Shown here piece after piece: positions 1 to 8,099 of a stretch of 64,000 nucleotides of DNA; within the stretch, counting starts at the first letter, position 1; every line of letters starts with the position of its first letter. The notes below the pieces were generated by a model. That model did not search any database and was not told the origin of the DNA. It saw nothing but the letters and a program-made list of their open reading frames with translations. The translations under genes were made by a program, and so were the position numbers. The stretch is taken from contig CAVPIM010000010.1 of NCBI GenBank assembly GCA_963704995.1, positions 372,001-436,000 of the forward strand, written 5' to 3'. The stretch comes from RYN-230 sp963704995 (lineage in GTDB: Bacteria > Actinomycetota > Actinomycetes > Streptosporangiales > Streptosporangiaceae).

Positions 1-1
1 A

Positions 2-502
2 GGCCTGGCGACGTCCGGCAGTTCCTCGGCCGCGAGTGCCGACTCCGCGTCTAGCCAGTCCAGCCCTGCGCCCTCCGTCTCACCGTCCGCCAGGCCCCGC
101 GGCCCCGCCGCGCAGCCGCCCGGCCGGGGCGGCGGGTTCTTCGGCGGGGGCATCGGCGGCGGGTTCACCGGCGCGCCGGTGCACGGCACGCTGGTGGTGC
201 CCGCGTCCGGCGGCGGTTACCAGACCGAGGACATCCAGCGCGGCAAGGTCACCGCGATCAGCAGTTCGTCTGTGACGGTGGTCAGCGCGGACAACTACAC
301 CAAGACCTACCAGGTGAGCGGCTCTACCTCGGTATTCCCAGGGAACGGCAGCCTCCGCACGGTCAAGGTGGGCGACCAGGTCAGCCTGACCGCCACCGCG
401 CACGGTTCCACCGCGGCCGTCAACAGCATCGTCGATCTGTCCCGCCTCGGTAACGGGTACGCCGGCCCAGGCGGTGGCAACCAGGGACAACCCTCAGGCT
501 GA
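2..502 (+). CDS. Secreted/surface protein, DUF5666-like, 5' end outside window
   Basis: The open frame enters from the left edge and ends at TGA 500-502, so the N-terminus is missing. The visible part begins with about 45 residues of Ser/Ala/Pro/Gly-rich, low-complexity sequence, typical of an extracellular linker. A compact beta-rich domain follows (GKVTAISSSSVTVVSAD, then KVGDQVSLTATAHG). The pattern 'G-x-V-x-x-I...S-x-V-T-V' followed by 'V-x-V-G-D-x-V' resembles DUF5666-type domains of secreted actinobacterial proteins. No catalytic motif is visible and the function is unknown. An internal GTG at 179 could serve as a start but would cut off the linker, so I favour read-in from upstream. 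Confidence 0.6.
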   Translation, partial: GLATSGSSSAASADSASSQSSPAPSVSPSARPRGPAAQPPGRGGGFFGGGIGGGFTGAPVHGTLVVPASGGGYQTEDIQRGKVTAISSSSVTVVSADNYTKTYQVSGSTSVFPGNGSLRTVKVGDQVSLTATAHGSTAAVNSIVDLSRLGNGYAGPGGGNQGQPSG

Positions 503-617
503 GGGTGAAGACGTCTGGGCCCGGCCCGGCCTGCCCAGGGACCGGGCCAGGCCCAGACACCAGCGAATTCCCGACCCGCCACACGCACTGTCGGCAGGCC
601 GGCGGAGAATCTGGGGC

Positions 618-2237
618 GTGCGGGTTGCGGTGACGGCCGGGCCCGGGCGCACGGCCCTCCTGCAGGAACTCGCCGAGGATGGCAGCGGCCATGCCGCGCC
701 GACCCTGGTGAACGATTTCCCGGCTGCGGTGGCGGACTACGAGCGCGCCGGGCTCGAGCGCGGGGAGACGGTGCGCTGGGTCTGGGCGGACACGTCCACG
801 GCCTATCCCGCCCTGCTCCGGGCCGGCGTCCGGGTGGATCGCTGCCACGATGTCGCGCTTACCGAGGCGCTGCTGCTCGCGCGCGGCGGGGCACCAGCAG
901 CCGCCCCCGTGATCGCCCAGCCAACGGTGATCGCCCAGCCGTCAGGGGTTCAGCCGTCAGGGGACGTCCAGCCATCAGGGGCCGCCGAGCAGGCGGTGGC
1001 GGCCCAGCAAGCACGGGCCGTTCAGCGAGCACTGGCCGTTCAGCGAGCTCTGGCCGGCCGGCGAGCCGACTCTGGCCTGGGGGCGACCGGGCAGGCGACC
1101 CTGTTCGGGCCCGCCGAGCCGGGCCTCGACGACGTCCGCGAGGTCCTCGACGCCCTGGTCGCCGTGCACGCGGACCAGTTGCGCCAGATCGCGGCCGATG
1201 CGCACCCGGGCAGGTTCGGGTTGCTGGCCGCGGTGGAGTCGGCCGGTGGCCTGGCCGCCGCCGAGATGCGCCTGCGGGGCATGCCCTGGCGGGCCGATGT
1301 GCACGATGCCCTGCTGGCCGGGCTGCTCGGCCCCCGGCCCGGGCCGGGACTCCGGCCGCCCCGGCTGGCCGAGCTGGCCGCTCAGATCTCCGCCGCGTTC
1401 GGCGGCCGTCAGGTCAACCCCGATTCCCCGGCTCAGCTGCTGAAGGCGTTCGCCACCGAGGGCGTTCCGGTCCCGTCCACCCGCTCTGGCGTGCTCCGGG
1501 GCATCGACCACCCCGCGGTTCCGTTCGTGCTCGAATACAAGGAGCTGGCCCGGCTGCACGCGGCGCACGGCTGGGCCTGGCTGGACGAATGGGTCCGTGA
1601 CGGCCGGTTCCATCCGGAGTACGTGGTCGGTGGGGTGGTGTCGGGCCGCTGGGCGAGCCGGGGCGGCGGCGCGCTGCAGATACCGCGGGTCGTCCGCCGG
1701 GCGGTCGTGGCGGATCCCGGTTGGGTGCTGGTGGTCGCGGATGCCGCGCAGCTGGAGCCGCGGGTCCTCGCCGCGCTCGCGGGTGACCACGCGTTCGCGG
1801 AGGCGGCCGGGTCCGGCGACCTGTACCAGGCGCTGGCCGGGGCGTTCGGCGGCGACCGGGCCAAGGCCAAGGTGGCGCTGCTGTCCGCGATGTACGGCGG
1901 AGCCGGGGGAGAGGCCTCGCAGCTGCTGGCCGTGCTCCGGCGGCGTTTCCCCCGAGCCGACGCCTACGTGGAGGCGGCCGCGCGGGCGGGGGAGGAAGGC
2001 CGGGTGGTCCGGTCCCGGCTCGGCCGGTCCTGCCCGCCACCGTCCGCCGAGTGGCGGGGCCTCACCGCGTCCCCGGACGAGCCGGGGGCAGATGATCAGC
2101 GAGCGAGGCGTTCGTTGCGGGCCCGCGGCCGGTTCACCCGGAACTTCGTGGTCCAGGCCAGCGCGGCCGACTGGGCGCTGGTCCTGCTGGCCGGCCTGCG
2201 CCGGCGGCTGGCGGCCCTGGCTGGACCCGCCGGCTAG
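618..2237 (+). CDS. Bifunctional 3'-5' exonuclease/DNA polymerase (family A), truncated by frameshift
   Basis: This is an actinobacterial protein related to DNA polymerase I. The N-terminal ~130 residues match the degenerate exonuclease-like part of the family. A variable Ala/Gln-rich linker follows, then polymerase motif A (ADAAQLEPRVLAAL) and motif B (RAKAKVALLSAMYGG). The in-frame stop at 2235-2237 falls before motif C, the HDEV catalytic aspartate region, which lies in the -1 frame just downstream (see 2222-2491). With one added base the gene would be 618-2491, about 624 codons, close to family length. GTG 618 was chosen because homology starts at VRVAVTAGPGR; upstream in-frame sequence to 474 looks non-coding. 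As read, the product lacks a metal-binding carboxylate and should be inactive. Confidence 0.75.
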   Translation: MRVAVTAGPGRTALLQELAEDGSGHAAPTLVNDFPAAVADYERAGLERGETVRWVWADTSTAYPALLRAGVRVDRCHDVALTEALLLARGGAPAAAPVIAQPTVIAQPSGVQPSGDVQPSGAAEQAVAAQQARAVQRALAVQRALAGRRADSGLGATGQATLFGPAEPGLDDVREVLDALVAVHADQLRQIAADAHPGRFGLLAAVESAGGLAAAEMRLRGMPWRADVHDALLAGLLGPRPGPGLRPPRLAELAAQISAAFGGRQVNPDSPAQLLKAFATEGVPVPSTRSGVLRGIDHPAVPFVLEYKELARLHAAHGWAWLDEWVRDGRFHPEYVVGGVVSGRWASRGGGALQIPRVVRRAVVADPGWVLVVADAAQLEPRVLAALAGDHAFAEAAGSGDLYQALAGAFGGDRAKAKVALLSAMYGGAGGEASQLLAVLRRRFPRADAYVEAAARAGEEGRVVRSRLGRSCPPPSAEWRGLTASPDEPGADDQRARRSLRARGRFTRNFVVQASAADWALVLLAGLRRRLAALAGPAG

Positions 2238-2491
2238 GCGGCTCAGGCGGGGCAGCGGGTGCGGGCGGGCCAGCGGGTGCGGGCGGGCCAGCCGGGGCAC
2301 TGGACGGCGCCGGGCTGGTGTTCTTCCAGCACGACGAGGTGATCGTGCACTGCCCGCAGGCCTCAGCCCCGGAGGTGGTCGCCGCCATCGCCGACGCGGC
2401 CCAGGAAGCGGGCCGCCTGCTGTTCGGCGCGACCCCGGTGCGGTTCCCGGTGACCACGGCCGTGGTCGACTGCTATGCGGACGCGAAGTGA
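2222..2491 (+). pseudogene. C-terminal segment of the polymerase, carrying motif C in the -1 frame
   Basis: Reading frame 2 from about 2222 gives a Gly/Ala-rich stretch, then VFFQHDEVIVH, then an alpha-helical tail ending VVDCYADAK and TGA at 2489-2491. HDEV is the family A motif C, and this tail is the usual end of the protein upstream. The frames could be joined by a one-base loss near 2220-2237. A perfect 18-bp tandem duplication at 2253-2288 lies in the same linker, so local slippage is plausible. Confidence 0.7.
2253..2288. repeat. Two perfect 18-bp tandem units in the polymerase linker
   Basis: The unit CAGCGGGTGCGGGCGGGC occurs twice back to back, in phase with the motif C reading frame (adds Ala/Gly-rich residues). 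It lies next to the inferred frameshift. Confidence 0.85.
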
Positions 2492-2510
2492 TCGGCGGGC
2501 CCCGCTCAGA

Positions 2511-2939
2511 TCATGCGGCCGTGGCGGGCTGGTCGGTGCCGCAGTACTTGCACTTGCTGGCGGCGGCGGGCAGATCGCTGGACAGGCAGGCCGGGCAGGT
2601 CTTGACCGGTGGGGGGTCGCCGAAGACCACCTGGCCGCGGCGGGCCTGGACGTGCTTGTAGGGCACCACGATGAGGAAGTAGACGGCGGCGATGAAAATG
2701 ACGAAATAGATGACTGCGGAGATAAAGGCGCCGAAATCGACGAAAGTTTTAGGGTTCCGGGCCGCCCCGAGCTGAACGCCCAGGCCCGCTGATTTGCCGC
2801 CCTGGAAGCGGGACACGATCGGGTTGATGATGTTGGTCGTGAAGGCCAAGATCAGGCCGCTGAAGGCCAAGGCGACGACCAGTCCGACCGCGACAATGAT
2901 CACATCGCCGCGCATGAGAAAGTTCTTGAAGCCCTTCAT
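2511..2939 (-). CDS. mscL: Large-conductance mechanosensitive channel MscL with C-terminal zinc ribbon
   Basis: MscL forms a homopentameric channel that opens under membrane tension and releases osmolytes on hypo-osmotic shock. The protein starts MKGFKNFLMRGDVI, the conserved amphipathic N-helix. TM1 spans about residues 13-35 (IIVAVGLVVALAFSGL) and TM2 about 72-92 (FISAVIYFVIFIAAVYF). At 142 residues it is near normal length. The usual cytoplasmic C-terminal helix is followed or replaced by a small zinc ribbon with C115-x2-C118 and C130-x2-C133. This tail is seen in some actinobacterial MscL proteins; its role is unknown. The ATG start is supported by the conserved N-terminus. It is monocistronic and convergent with the polymerase. 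Confidence 0.95.
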   Translation of the reverse strand: MKGFKNFLMRGDVIIVAVGLVVALAFSGLILAFTTNIINPIVSRFQGGKSAGLGVQLGAARNPKTFVDFGAFISAVIYFVIFIAAVYFLIVVPYKHVQARRGQVVFGDPPPVKTCPACLSSDLPAAASKCKYCGTDQPATAA

Positions 2940-3482
2940 GCCCTGCGTGACTCCTTCCGGTGAGGCGCCCTGTAGGTATGGTGCGCACCTGAAGCGGGTG
3001 ACCAGACACGCCGTACGATTCCGGTGATCATGACGGGACGCAAGTGTTTCCGCTTATTTGCTTTGCGGAGTCATGGGACTAGGTGGCTGGCCTGATCATC
3101 GCCTGTGCGAGCCTGGCCATCGGCTACCAGTCGGTGGCTATCGGCTACCGGGCATCGGTCACCGGCTACCGCCATCGGCCACCGGGCGCTGGCAGCCCAG
3201 GTCCCCGGCTTTGCTATCCGGGAAGCCCCGGTTCCTGGGCTGCCAGCTTCCGCGCAGGGCCCCTGGGCCACACGATGCCCGCGCCACACGAGCCCGCGCC
3301 CACGCGCCACTTCGCGCCGGGGTCTCCCGCACAGCCGGACTCTCACGGACCCTCGGATGCAGGTAAGGTAATAATTACCGAATATATACACTAGAACTCT
3401 CGAAGTTGTCAAGAATTATCGATACTATGTTCGCATAGATGATCGCTTCGGATGGTGACACCCGGAGAGGAGGTGAACCCCG
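2940..3482. other. Intergenic region with 21-bp repeats and a promoter for the DUF222 gene
   Basis: No convincing gene is seen in these ~540 bases. 3118-3180 is three imperfect 21-bp units each containing ATCGGCTACC or CACCGGCTACC. From about 3365 the sequence becomes AT-rich (TAATAATTACCGAATATA), unlike its surroundings, and probably holds the promoter of the DUF222-HNH gene. A strong ribosome site GGAGAGGAGGTG (3463-3474) precedes its GTG start. Confidence 0.5.
3421..3432. promoter_or_regulatory. Degenerate SOS-box-like site upstream of the DUF222-HNH gene
   Basis: GATACTATGTTC matches 9 of 12 positions of the actinobacterial LexA box GAACATATGTTC, with a perfect right half. Some mycobacterial 13E12/DUF222 genes are known to be LexA-regulated, which makes the match worth recording. 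The left half is poor, so this is a weak call. Confidence 0.3.
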
Positions 3483-5822
3483 GTGCCCGCAGAACCCAGC
3501 GATGAAAGTCCGGGCGCAGGTAGGCGCGATGACGCGGCTGTCCCCACCGCATATGGCCCCCCCGACGAATTGCTGGTCTCGTGGAGCGGCAACGTCCGGC
3601 TCGAGGATGTGCTGGCCGCGGCCCGCCGCCAGCTTCGGCAGCGGGCGGGCGGCGACGTGCCGGCCTGGGGTGAGCCGGGCGACCGGCCGCCAGATGACCG
3701 CGATCCCCAGCGCGTGCCATCAGGGTCTGATCCCCACGGGGATGGCGACAGTGCTGCTGATGCCCGTGATCCTCAAGGTCGCCCTCACTCCGGCGCGGAC
3801 GCCGAGCATCCTCCTGGTTCTCAGGACCTCCCCGGCCTCCCCGGTCTCTGCGGCCCGGATGCCGACCCGTTCGGCGACGACGAACTGCACGCCGCCGAGA
3901 TGGCCGCGTTCAGTGCCATACCCCCGGGACTCCCGGGCTCCGTTACCGCTGGGGCCTGGCCCGCCGGGTCCCTGGCCGGTCACGCTCGCTTAACCCCAGG
4001 CCCCGCTCTGGCTGGCTGGCTGAGCGGCCCCCCTCCGGCGGAACTGGACGACGCGGCGCTGGTCAGCAGTGTTACCGGCTGGCGGAAGGTCACCTCCTGG
4101 GCCCAGGCTCATGAACTTTCCGCTATCGCAGAACTGGGCCGCCGCCGTGGCGTGAGCTGCAAAGTGGACCCGGATCGCACGCCCGCCGAAGAACTGGCGG
4201 CCGATTTTGCCCCCAACGAAGTGGCCCTGGCGCTCACCCTGACCCAGTGCGCGGCCGATTACTGGACGAGCTTTGCCGTCAGCCTGGCCGCCCGGCTCCC
4301 GGGAACACTGGCCGCGCTGCGTTCCGGACGCATTGACCTGGGCCGGGCCAGGCTGATCGACCAGTTCACTACACCCCTCGATGATGAACTCGCGCGGAAG
4401 GTTGAGGACCGGGTCCTGGCCAAGGCCGAGCAGCAGACCACGGGCCAGTTGCGCGCGTCGTTGCAGCGTGCCGTGATGTCCGTGGATCCGGGGGCGGCTG
4501 ACCGGCGGCGGAAGCAGGCCGAGCGGAACGCGCGGGTCGAGCTCTCCGGCGAGCCGGAGGGAACCGCGTCCCTGTTCGGCCGCTACCTGCCCGCGGCTCA
4601 GGCGACGGCGGCCTGGGCCCGGGTCAGCGCGATCGCCAAAGCTCTGCAGAAGGGTGGGGCAGCCGGGGGAATTGACTTGTTGCGCGCCCAGGTGTTCATC
4701 TGCCTGCTGCTGGGTGCACCTGTGGTTCCGCCCGGCGTTCCGGAATCCCCGGACGAGGGTGCCCCCGCTGGCCCCGGTCCGTCTGGCTCGTTCGGCGACG
4801 ATCCGGCCGCCGGCCCCGACGGTCCCAGGGCGGGAGACGCGGGGCCCGGTGACGGTGCAGGACCAGGCCCCGCCAGCACTGGTCTCGAGGATGACGGCCC
4901 GGAGGAGCCAGGCCCGGAGGATGACGGCCCGGAGGAGCCCGGCCCGGAGGATGACGGCCCGGAGGATGACGGCCCGGAGCAGCCAGGCCCGGAAGAGCCC
5001 GGCCCGGAGGAGGACGGCCCGGACGAGCCCGGCCCGGACGAGCCTGGCCCAGAGGACTACAGCCCGGAGGATTACAGCCCGGAGGAGGACGGCCCGGACG
5101 AGCCTGGCCCGGACGAGCCTGGCCCAGGACGACGGCCCGAGGAGGACGGCCCAGAGGACTACAGCCCAGAGGAGGACGGCCCGGACGGGCCAGACCCGGA
5201 CGAGCCCGGCCTTCAGAATGCCGGTCCGGGAGAGACCGCCAATTCCGGGGCGATCCCTGCGGGCAGCCCGTGGCCAGGCGGTTCCTGGCCCGGTATCCCG
5301 TCCCTTGGTGAACTCCCGGGACTAAGCGCGGAAGCCCTGAGTGAACAGGCGATTCGTGAGTTGCTGAAAGGCAGGCCGAAGCTCAGCGTGCCGTGGCGCA
5401 CGCTGGCCGGCCTATCCGCTGAGCCAGGTCAGCTGGGTCGGCTCGGCCCGGTAGCCGCGGCCGTGGTCCGGGATCTGGCCGGGGCCGCGATGGCCGATCA
5501 GACCTGCGAGTGGCGGATCATCGTGGTCGGGGCACGAGGCCAGCCCCTGGCCGTCACCCGGATTCGCTCACCCGGCCGTCCCAGGCCGTCACCCACGGAG
5601 CCACCGGCCCCCGGCCCGCTTAGCCAGGTCATCGTCACGGTGCCGGACGGCTGGTGGGATGGGCAGGGCGGGTCCAGCGCCAGCGGGCCCGGAGTAAGCA
5701 GGTCCATGATCACCGGCCTGCATGGGGCACTTCAGCGGATACTGGGCCGCAGCCGCAGCCGCAGCCGCAGCCGCAGCCGCAGCCGCAGCCGCAGCCGCAG
5801 CCGCAGCGTGCGGACCCGGTGA
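3483..5822 (+). CDS. DUF222 protein, N-terminal part of a DUF222-HNH endonuclease
   Basis: The product belongs to the 13E12/DUF222 repeat family, multicopy actinobacterial proteins that normally end in an HNH nuclease domain. Residues ~185-400 carry the DUF222 core (WTSFAVSLAARLPGTLAALRSGRIDLGRARLI; QLRASLQRAVMSVDP). Residues ~465-580 are an acidic Gly-Pro-Glu/Asp repeat (GPEEPGPEDDG units). A second conserved block follows at ~640-740. The frame then runs into an Arg-Ser repeat encoded by (CCGCAG)10 and stops at 5820-5822. The HNH domain continues in the +1 frame (see 5722-6156). A GTG start with the SD GGAGAGGAGG 8-10 nt upstream is well supported. Known relatives are proposed mobile or regulatory nucleases; the substrate is unknown. 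Confidence 0.75.
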   Translation: MPAEPSDESPGAGRRDDAAVPTAYGPPDELLVSWSGNVRLEDVLAAARRQLRQRAGGDVPAWGEPGDRPPDDRDPQRVPSGSDPHGDGDSAADARDPQGRPHSGADAEHPPGSQDLPGLPGLCGPDADPFGDDELHAAEMAAFSAIPPGLPGSVTAGAWPAGSLAGHARLTPGPALAGWLSGPPPAELDDAALVSSVTGWRKVTSWAQAHELSAIAELGRRRGVSCKVDPDRTPAEELAADFAPNEVALALTLTQCAADYWTSFAVSLAARLPGTLAALRSGRIDLGRARLIDQFTTPLDDELARKVEDRVLAKAEQQTTGQLRASLQRAVMSVDPGAADRRRKQAERNARVELSGEPEGTASLFGRYLPAAQATAAWARVSAIAKALQKGGAAGGIDLLRAQVFICLLLGAPVVPPGVPESPDEGAPAGPGPSGSFGDDPAAGPDGPRAGDAGPGDGAGPGPASTGLEDDGPEEPGPEDDGPEEPGPEDDGPEDDGPEQPGPEEPGPEEDGPDEPGPDEPGPEDYSPEDYSPEEDGPDEPGPDEPGPGRRPEEDGPEDYSPEEDGPDGPDPDEPGLQNAGPGETANSGAIPAGSPWPGGSWPGIPSLGELPGLSAEALSEQAIRELLKGRPKLSVPWRTLAGLSAEPGQLGRLGPVAAAVVRDLAGAAMADQTCEWRIIVVGARGQPLAVTRIRSPGRPRPSPTEPPAPGPLSQVIVTVPDGWWDGQGGSSASGPGVSRSMITGLHGALQRILGRSRSRSRSRSRSRSRSRSRSVRTR

Positions 5823-6156
5823 CAACACCAGCGCTGACGCCGCCTGCGACCACGCGCGCGCGGTTCCCGGCTATCGGGTTCCGCCGGCCCTGCGGGCTTT
5901 CGTCGAGGCTCGGGATCAGGATTGCGGGTTTCTCACCTGCCGCCGGTCCGCCGCCTCCTGCGACATGGACCACACCATTCCGTACCATCTCGGCGGCCTG
6001 ACCTGTGAGTGCAATATCGGTCCCCGCTGCCGGAGGCATCACCGGATGAAGGGCTCCGGGGCGTGGCGCCTGGAGATGTCCCGGCTGGGAGTACTGCGGT
6101 GGGGTACTCCGGCCAGGCTGGCGTACACCACGTCGCCGGAACGGCTGGTGGCCTGA
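5722..6156 (+). pseudogene. HNH-nuclease domain of the DUF222 gene, displaced frame
   Basis: In frame 1 the sequence after the hexanucleotide repeat encodes YRVPPALRAFVEARDQDC, then CRRSAASCDMDHTIPYHLGG and CRRHHRMKG. This is the C-terminal HNH domain typical of DUF222 proteins, with a metal-binding Cys pair, the DMDH motif and the final HH. The start at 5722 is inside the poly-Ala reading of the repeat and is not a credible independent start. Removing one base within 5747-5807 would fuse it to the upstream frame and give an ~890-codon gene. It ends at TGA 6154-6156. Confidence 0.7.
5747..5807. repeat. Perfect hexanucleotide microsatellite (CCGCAG)10
   Basis: Ten uninterrupted CCGCAG units plus one base. 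It reads Arg-Ser, Ala-Ala or Gln-Pro depending on frame. Gain or loss of whole units keeps the frame, so the DUF222/HNH frame break must be a non-unit indel inside or beside the array. Confidence 0.95.
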
Positions 6157-6292
6157 GATAGACCAGTTCGCCGTACACCAAGCTGAGACCCGCTGTTTAT
6201 TTACTTTCCGGCGGGAATTAGCCGAGAATAATTCGGGAGAAGTTGATCGTAGGCCCAGGGCGGATCAGTGCTCAGCAGAGGGGGCCGGTCAC

Positions 6293-6484
6293 ATGTGGAG
6301 GATCCTCCTCTCGATCGCAGGAATGCTGATCGCTATTGCCGGAGTCGTCTGGACGCTGCAAGGCCTGGGAGCTATTAAGGGCAGCGTGATGACCGGAGAA
6401 ACACTGTGGGCCACGATCGGGCCGGTAGTCGCGCTCGGCGGTCTGGTCGTCATCCTGGCCGGTCTGCGGCGGAGCGCCAAGTAG
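6293..6484 (+). CDS. Small two-helix membrane protein
   Basis: A 63-residue hydrophobic protein. Helix 1 spans about residues 4-24 (ILLSIAGMLIAIAGVVW). A Gly-containing loop (LGAIKGSVMTGETLW) follows, then helix 2 at about 41-58 (IGPVVALGGLVVILAGL) and a basic tail RRSAK. Very similar small proteins with a 'GSVMTG...W..IG' loop are widespread in bacteria, but I know no assigned function. AGAGGGG about 8 nt upstream of ATG supports the start. It is monocistronic and convergent with arfB. Confidence 0.75.
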   Translation: MWRILLSIAGMLIAIAGVVWTLQGLGAIKGSVMTGETLWATIGPVVALGGLVVILAGLRRSAK

Positions 6485-6511
6485 CCCAGCCCGCGGCCGC
6501 CGGGCCAGGCC

Positions 6512-6943
6512 CTACTCGTCGGTGGAACGGCGCAGCCGCTTTATCTGGGACCGGCGCTGCTTGGCCGCGAGCCTGCGTTCCTGAGAACCGCGCGTCCGCT
6601 TGGTCGGGCGCCGGACCGCGGGCGGCGGGGCGGTCGCGGCGATCAGGATGCTGGCCAGCCGGCGGGACGCCGCTTCCCGGTTGCGCAGCTGGGACCGTTG
6701 CTCGGACGCGCTGACCGTGAGAACCCCGTTGACCAGCCGGTCGGCCAGCGCGGCCAGCGCGCGCTCCCTCAGCACCGGGCCGAGTGCCGACGAGGCCGCC
6801 ACGTCGTAGGACAACTCCACCCGGCTGTCGCTGGTATTGACCGACTGCCCGCCGGGGCCGGATGACCTGGAGAAGCGCCAGGACAGTTCGTCGGCCGGGA
6901 TCACCCTGCCCCGGACCTGGATCGGATCCACCACATTCACCAT
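6512..6943 (-). CDS. arfB: Alternative ribosome-rescue aminoacyl-tRNA hydrolase ArfB (YaeJ)
   Basis: ArfB enters stalled, non-stop ribosomes and hydrolyses the peptidyl-tRNA ester bond. The catalytic GGQ is at residues 31-33 in SSGPGGQSVNTSDSRVEL, the release-factor-like signature. The C-terminus is Arg/Lys-rich and ends in a basic tail (QERRLAAKQRRSQIKRLRR), which in the family lines the empty mRNA channel. The length of 143 residues fits ArfB rather than a full release factor. ATG 6943 was chosen because MVNVVDPIQVRGRV starts the conserved domain; in-frame sequence further upstream is the antisense of ppk2. It is divergent from ppk2 across 57 bp. Confidence 0.92.
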   Translation of the reverse strand: MVNVVDPIQVRGRVIPADELSWRFSRSSGPGGQSVNTSDSRVELSYDVAASSALGPVLRERALAALADRLVNGVLTVSASEQRSQLRNREAASRRLASILIAATAPPPAVRRPTKRTRGSQERRLAAKQRRSQIKRLRRSTDE

Positions 6944-7000
6944 GATCCACCAGGACTGGCACGATCGACGTAACGGGCAGCACCAGCGGAAGGGACCGCG

Positions 7001-7903
7001 ATGACCGATAAGCAGCCGGGCTGGATCAAACACCTGGTCGAGCCGTTGCGGGTGAAGCCGGGCTCGGCCGTCAGCCTGCCCCGGGACTTCGACCCCGGGG
7101 CACGCTTCGGCGTCCGCAAGAAAGGTGACGGGCGGGACCTGCTGCGCCAGGGCGTGAAGTTGCTGGCCGAATACCAGGATCGGCTGGCCGCGCAGGACAC
7201 CTACGGCGTGCTCGTCGTGCTGCAGGCCCTCGACGCGGCGGGCAAGGACGGCACGATCCGGCACGTGATGAGCGGGGTGAACCCGCAGGGCGTCCGGGTG
7301 TCCAGCTTCAAGCAGCCCTCGGCCGAGGAACTGCGGCATGACTACCTGTGGCGGCACGCCCGGAAACTGCCCGCCCGCGGCGAGATCGGCATCTTCAACC
7401 GCTCGCACTACGAGGAAGTCCTCGTCGCCCGGGTGCACCGGCAACTGCTCGACGCCGAGAGGCTCCCGCCGGAAAGCCTGACCGGCGACACCTGGGAACG
7501 CCGGTACCGGGAGATCAACGACTGGGAGCGTTACCTGGCCGATCAGGGCATCCAGGTGGTCAAGATCTACCTCAACGTGTCCAGGGAGGAACAGCGGAAG
7601 CGGTTCCTGCGCCGGATCGACCAGCCCGAGAAGAACTGGAAGTTCTCGGCGAGTGACGTGCGGGAACGCCGCTACTGGGATGACTACCAGCGCGCGTACT
7701 CCGAGATGCTGAGCCACACCAGCACGCGCTGGGCGCCCTGGTACGTGCTGCCCGCCGACCACAAGTGGTTCACCCGCCTGTGCGCGGCCGCGGTCATCGC
7801 GCAGGCCCTGATCGACATCGACCCGCACTATCCGCCCCCGGACCCGGCCGCGGCCCAGGAACTAGGGCAGGCCCGGAGGGAACTCGAGGCCGAGGCGCGC
7901 TGA
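7001..7903 (+). CDS. ppk2: Polyphosphate kinase 2 family phosphotransferase
   Basis: PPK2 enzymes transfer phosphate between polyphosphate and nucleoside mono- or diphosphates. The 300-residue protein has the PPK2 core: Walker A-like DAAGKDGTIRHVM at residues 78-90, Walker B-like IFNRSHYEE at 131-139, the lid region RRYREINDWERYL, and the conserved RIDQPEKNWKFSASDVRERRYWDDY. The length and single domain fit class I or III; which nucleotides are used cannot be read from sequence. ATG 7001 is the natural start, in the divergent arfB/ppk2 interval. The closest known role is ATP/GTP regeneration from polyphosphate in stress. Confidence 0.9.
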   Translation: MTDKQPGWIKHLVEPLRVKPGSAVSLPRDFDPGARFGVRKKGDGRDLLRQGVKLLAEYQDRLAAQDTYGVLVVLQALDAAGKDGTIRHVMSGVNPQGVRVSSFKQPSAEELRHDYLWRHARKLPARGEIGIFNRSHYEEVLVARVHRQLLDAERLPPESLTGDTWERRYREINDWERYLADQGIQVVKIYLNVSREEQRKRFLRRIDQPEKNWKFSASDVRERRYWDDYQRAYSEMLSHTSTRWAPWYVLPADHKWFTRLCAAAVIAQALIDIDPHYPPPDPAAAQELGQARRELEAEAR

Positions 7904-8099
7904 TCCGCCAGGTTCCGTTTGCCGGGCATGGCCGCGCGGTTTGCGGTAGTTTCGCAGCGTTCCTGCCTGGATGACATGCTCGAGGTGGCTGGCGTGCCCG
8001 ATGACTTGTCCGGCGCGCGGTTCTACCAGGGCCGGCCGCTACCGGGGCGCTACTGCAGGTGGCCGAGGCCAAGCCCGCGCGTTTGATGAATTCCGGAGG
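7904..8099. other. Short intergenic region, nothing recognised
   Basis: About 196 bases between convergent ppk2 and the membrane hydrolase gene. A 36-codon reading from ATG 7976 exists but lacks a ribosome site and recognisable content. I see no hairpin or repeat of note. Confidence 0.4.

Noticed and set aside
3083..3394. Open frame with AIGYQSVAIGYRASVTGYR, resembling YadA-like adhesin head repeats
   Set aside because: It is created by a 21-bp noncoding tandem repeat, lacks a good start, signal or anchor, and its remainder is Pro/Arg-rich noise.
7976..8086. 36-codon ORF starting MLEVAGVPDDLSGARFY
   Set aside because: No ribosome site, no recognisable family, and ends in a low-complexity Arg/Pro stretch.
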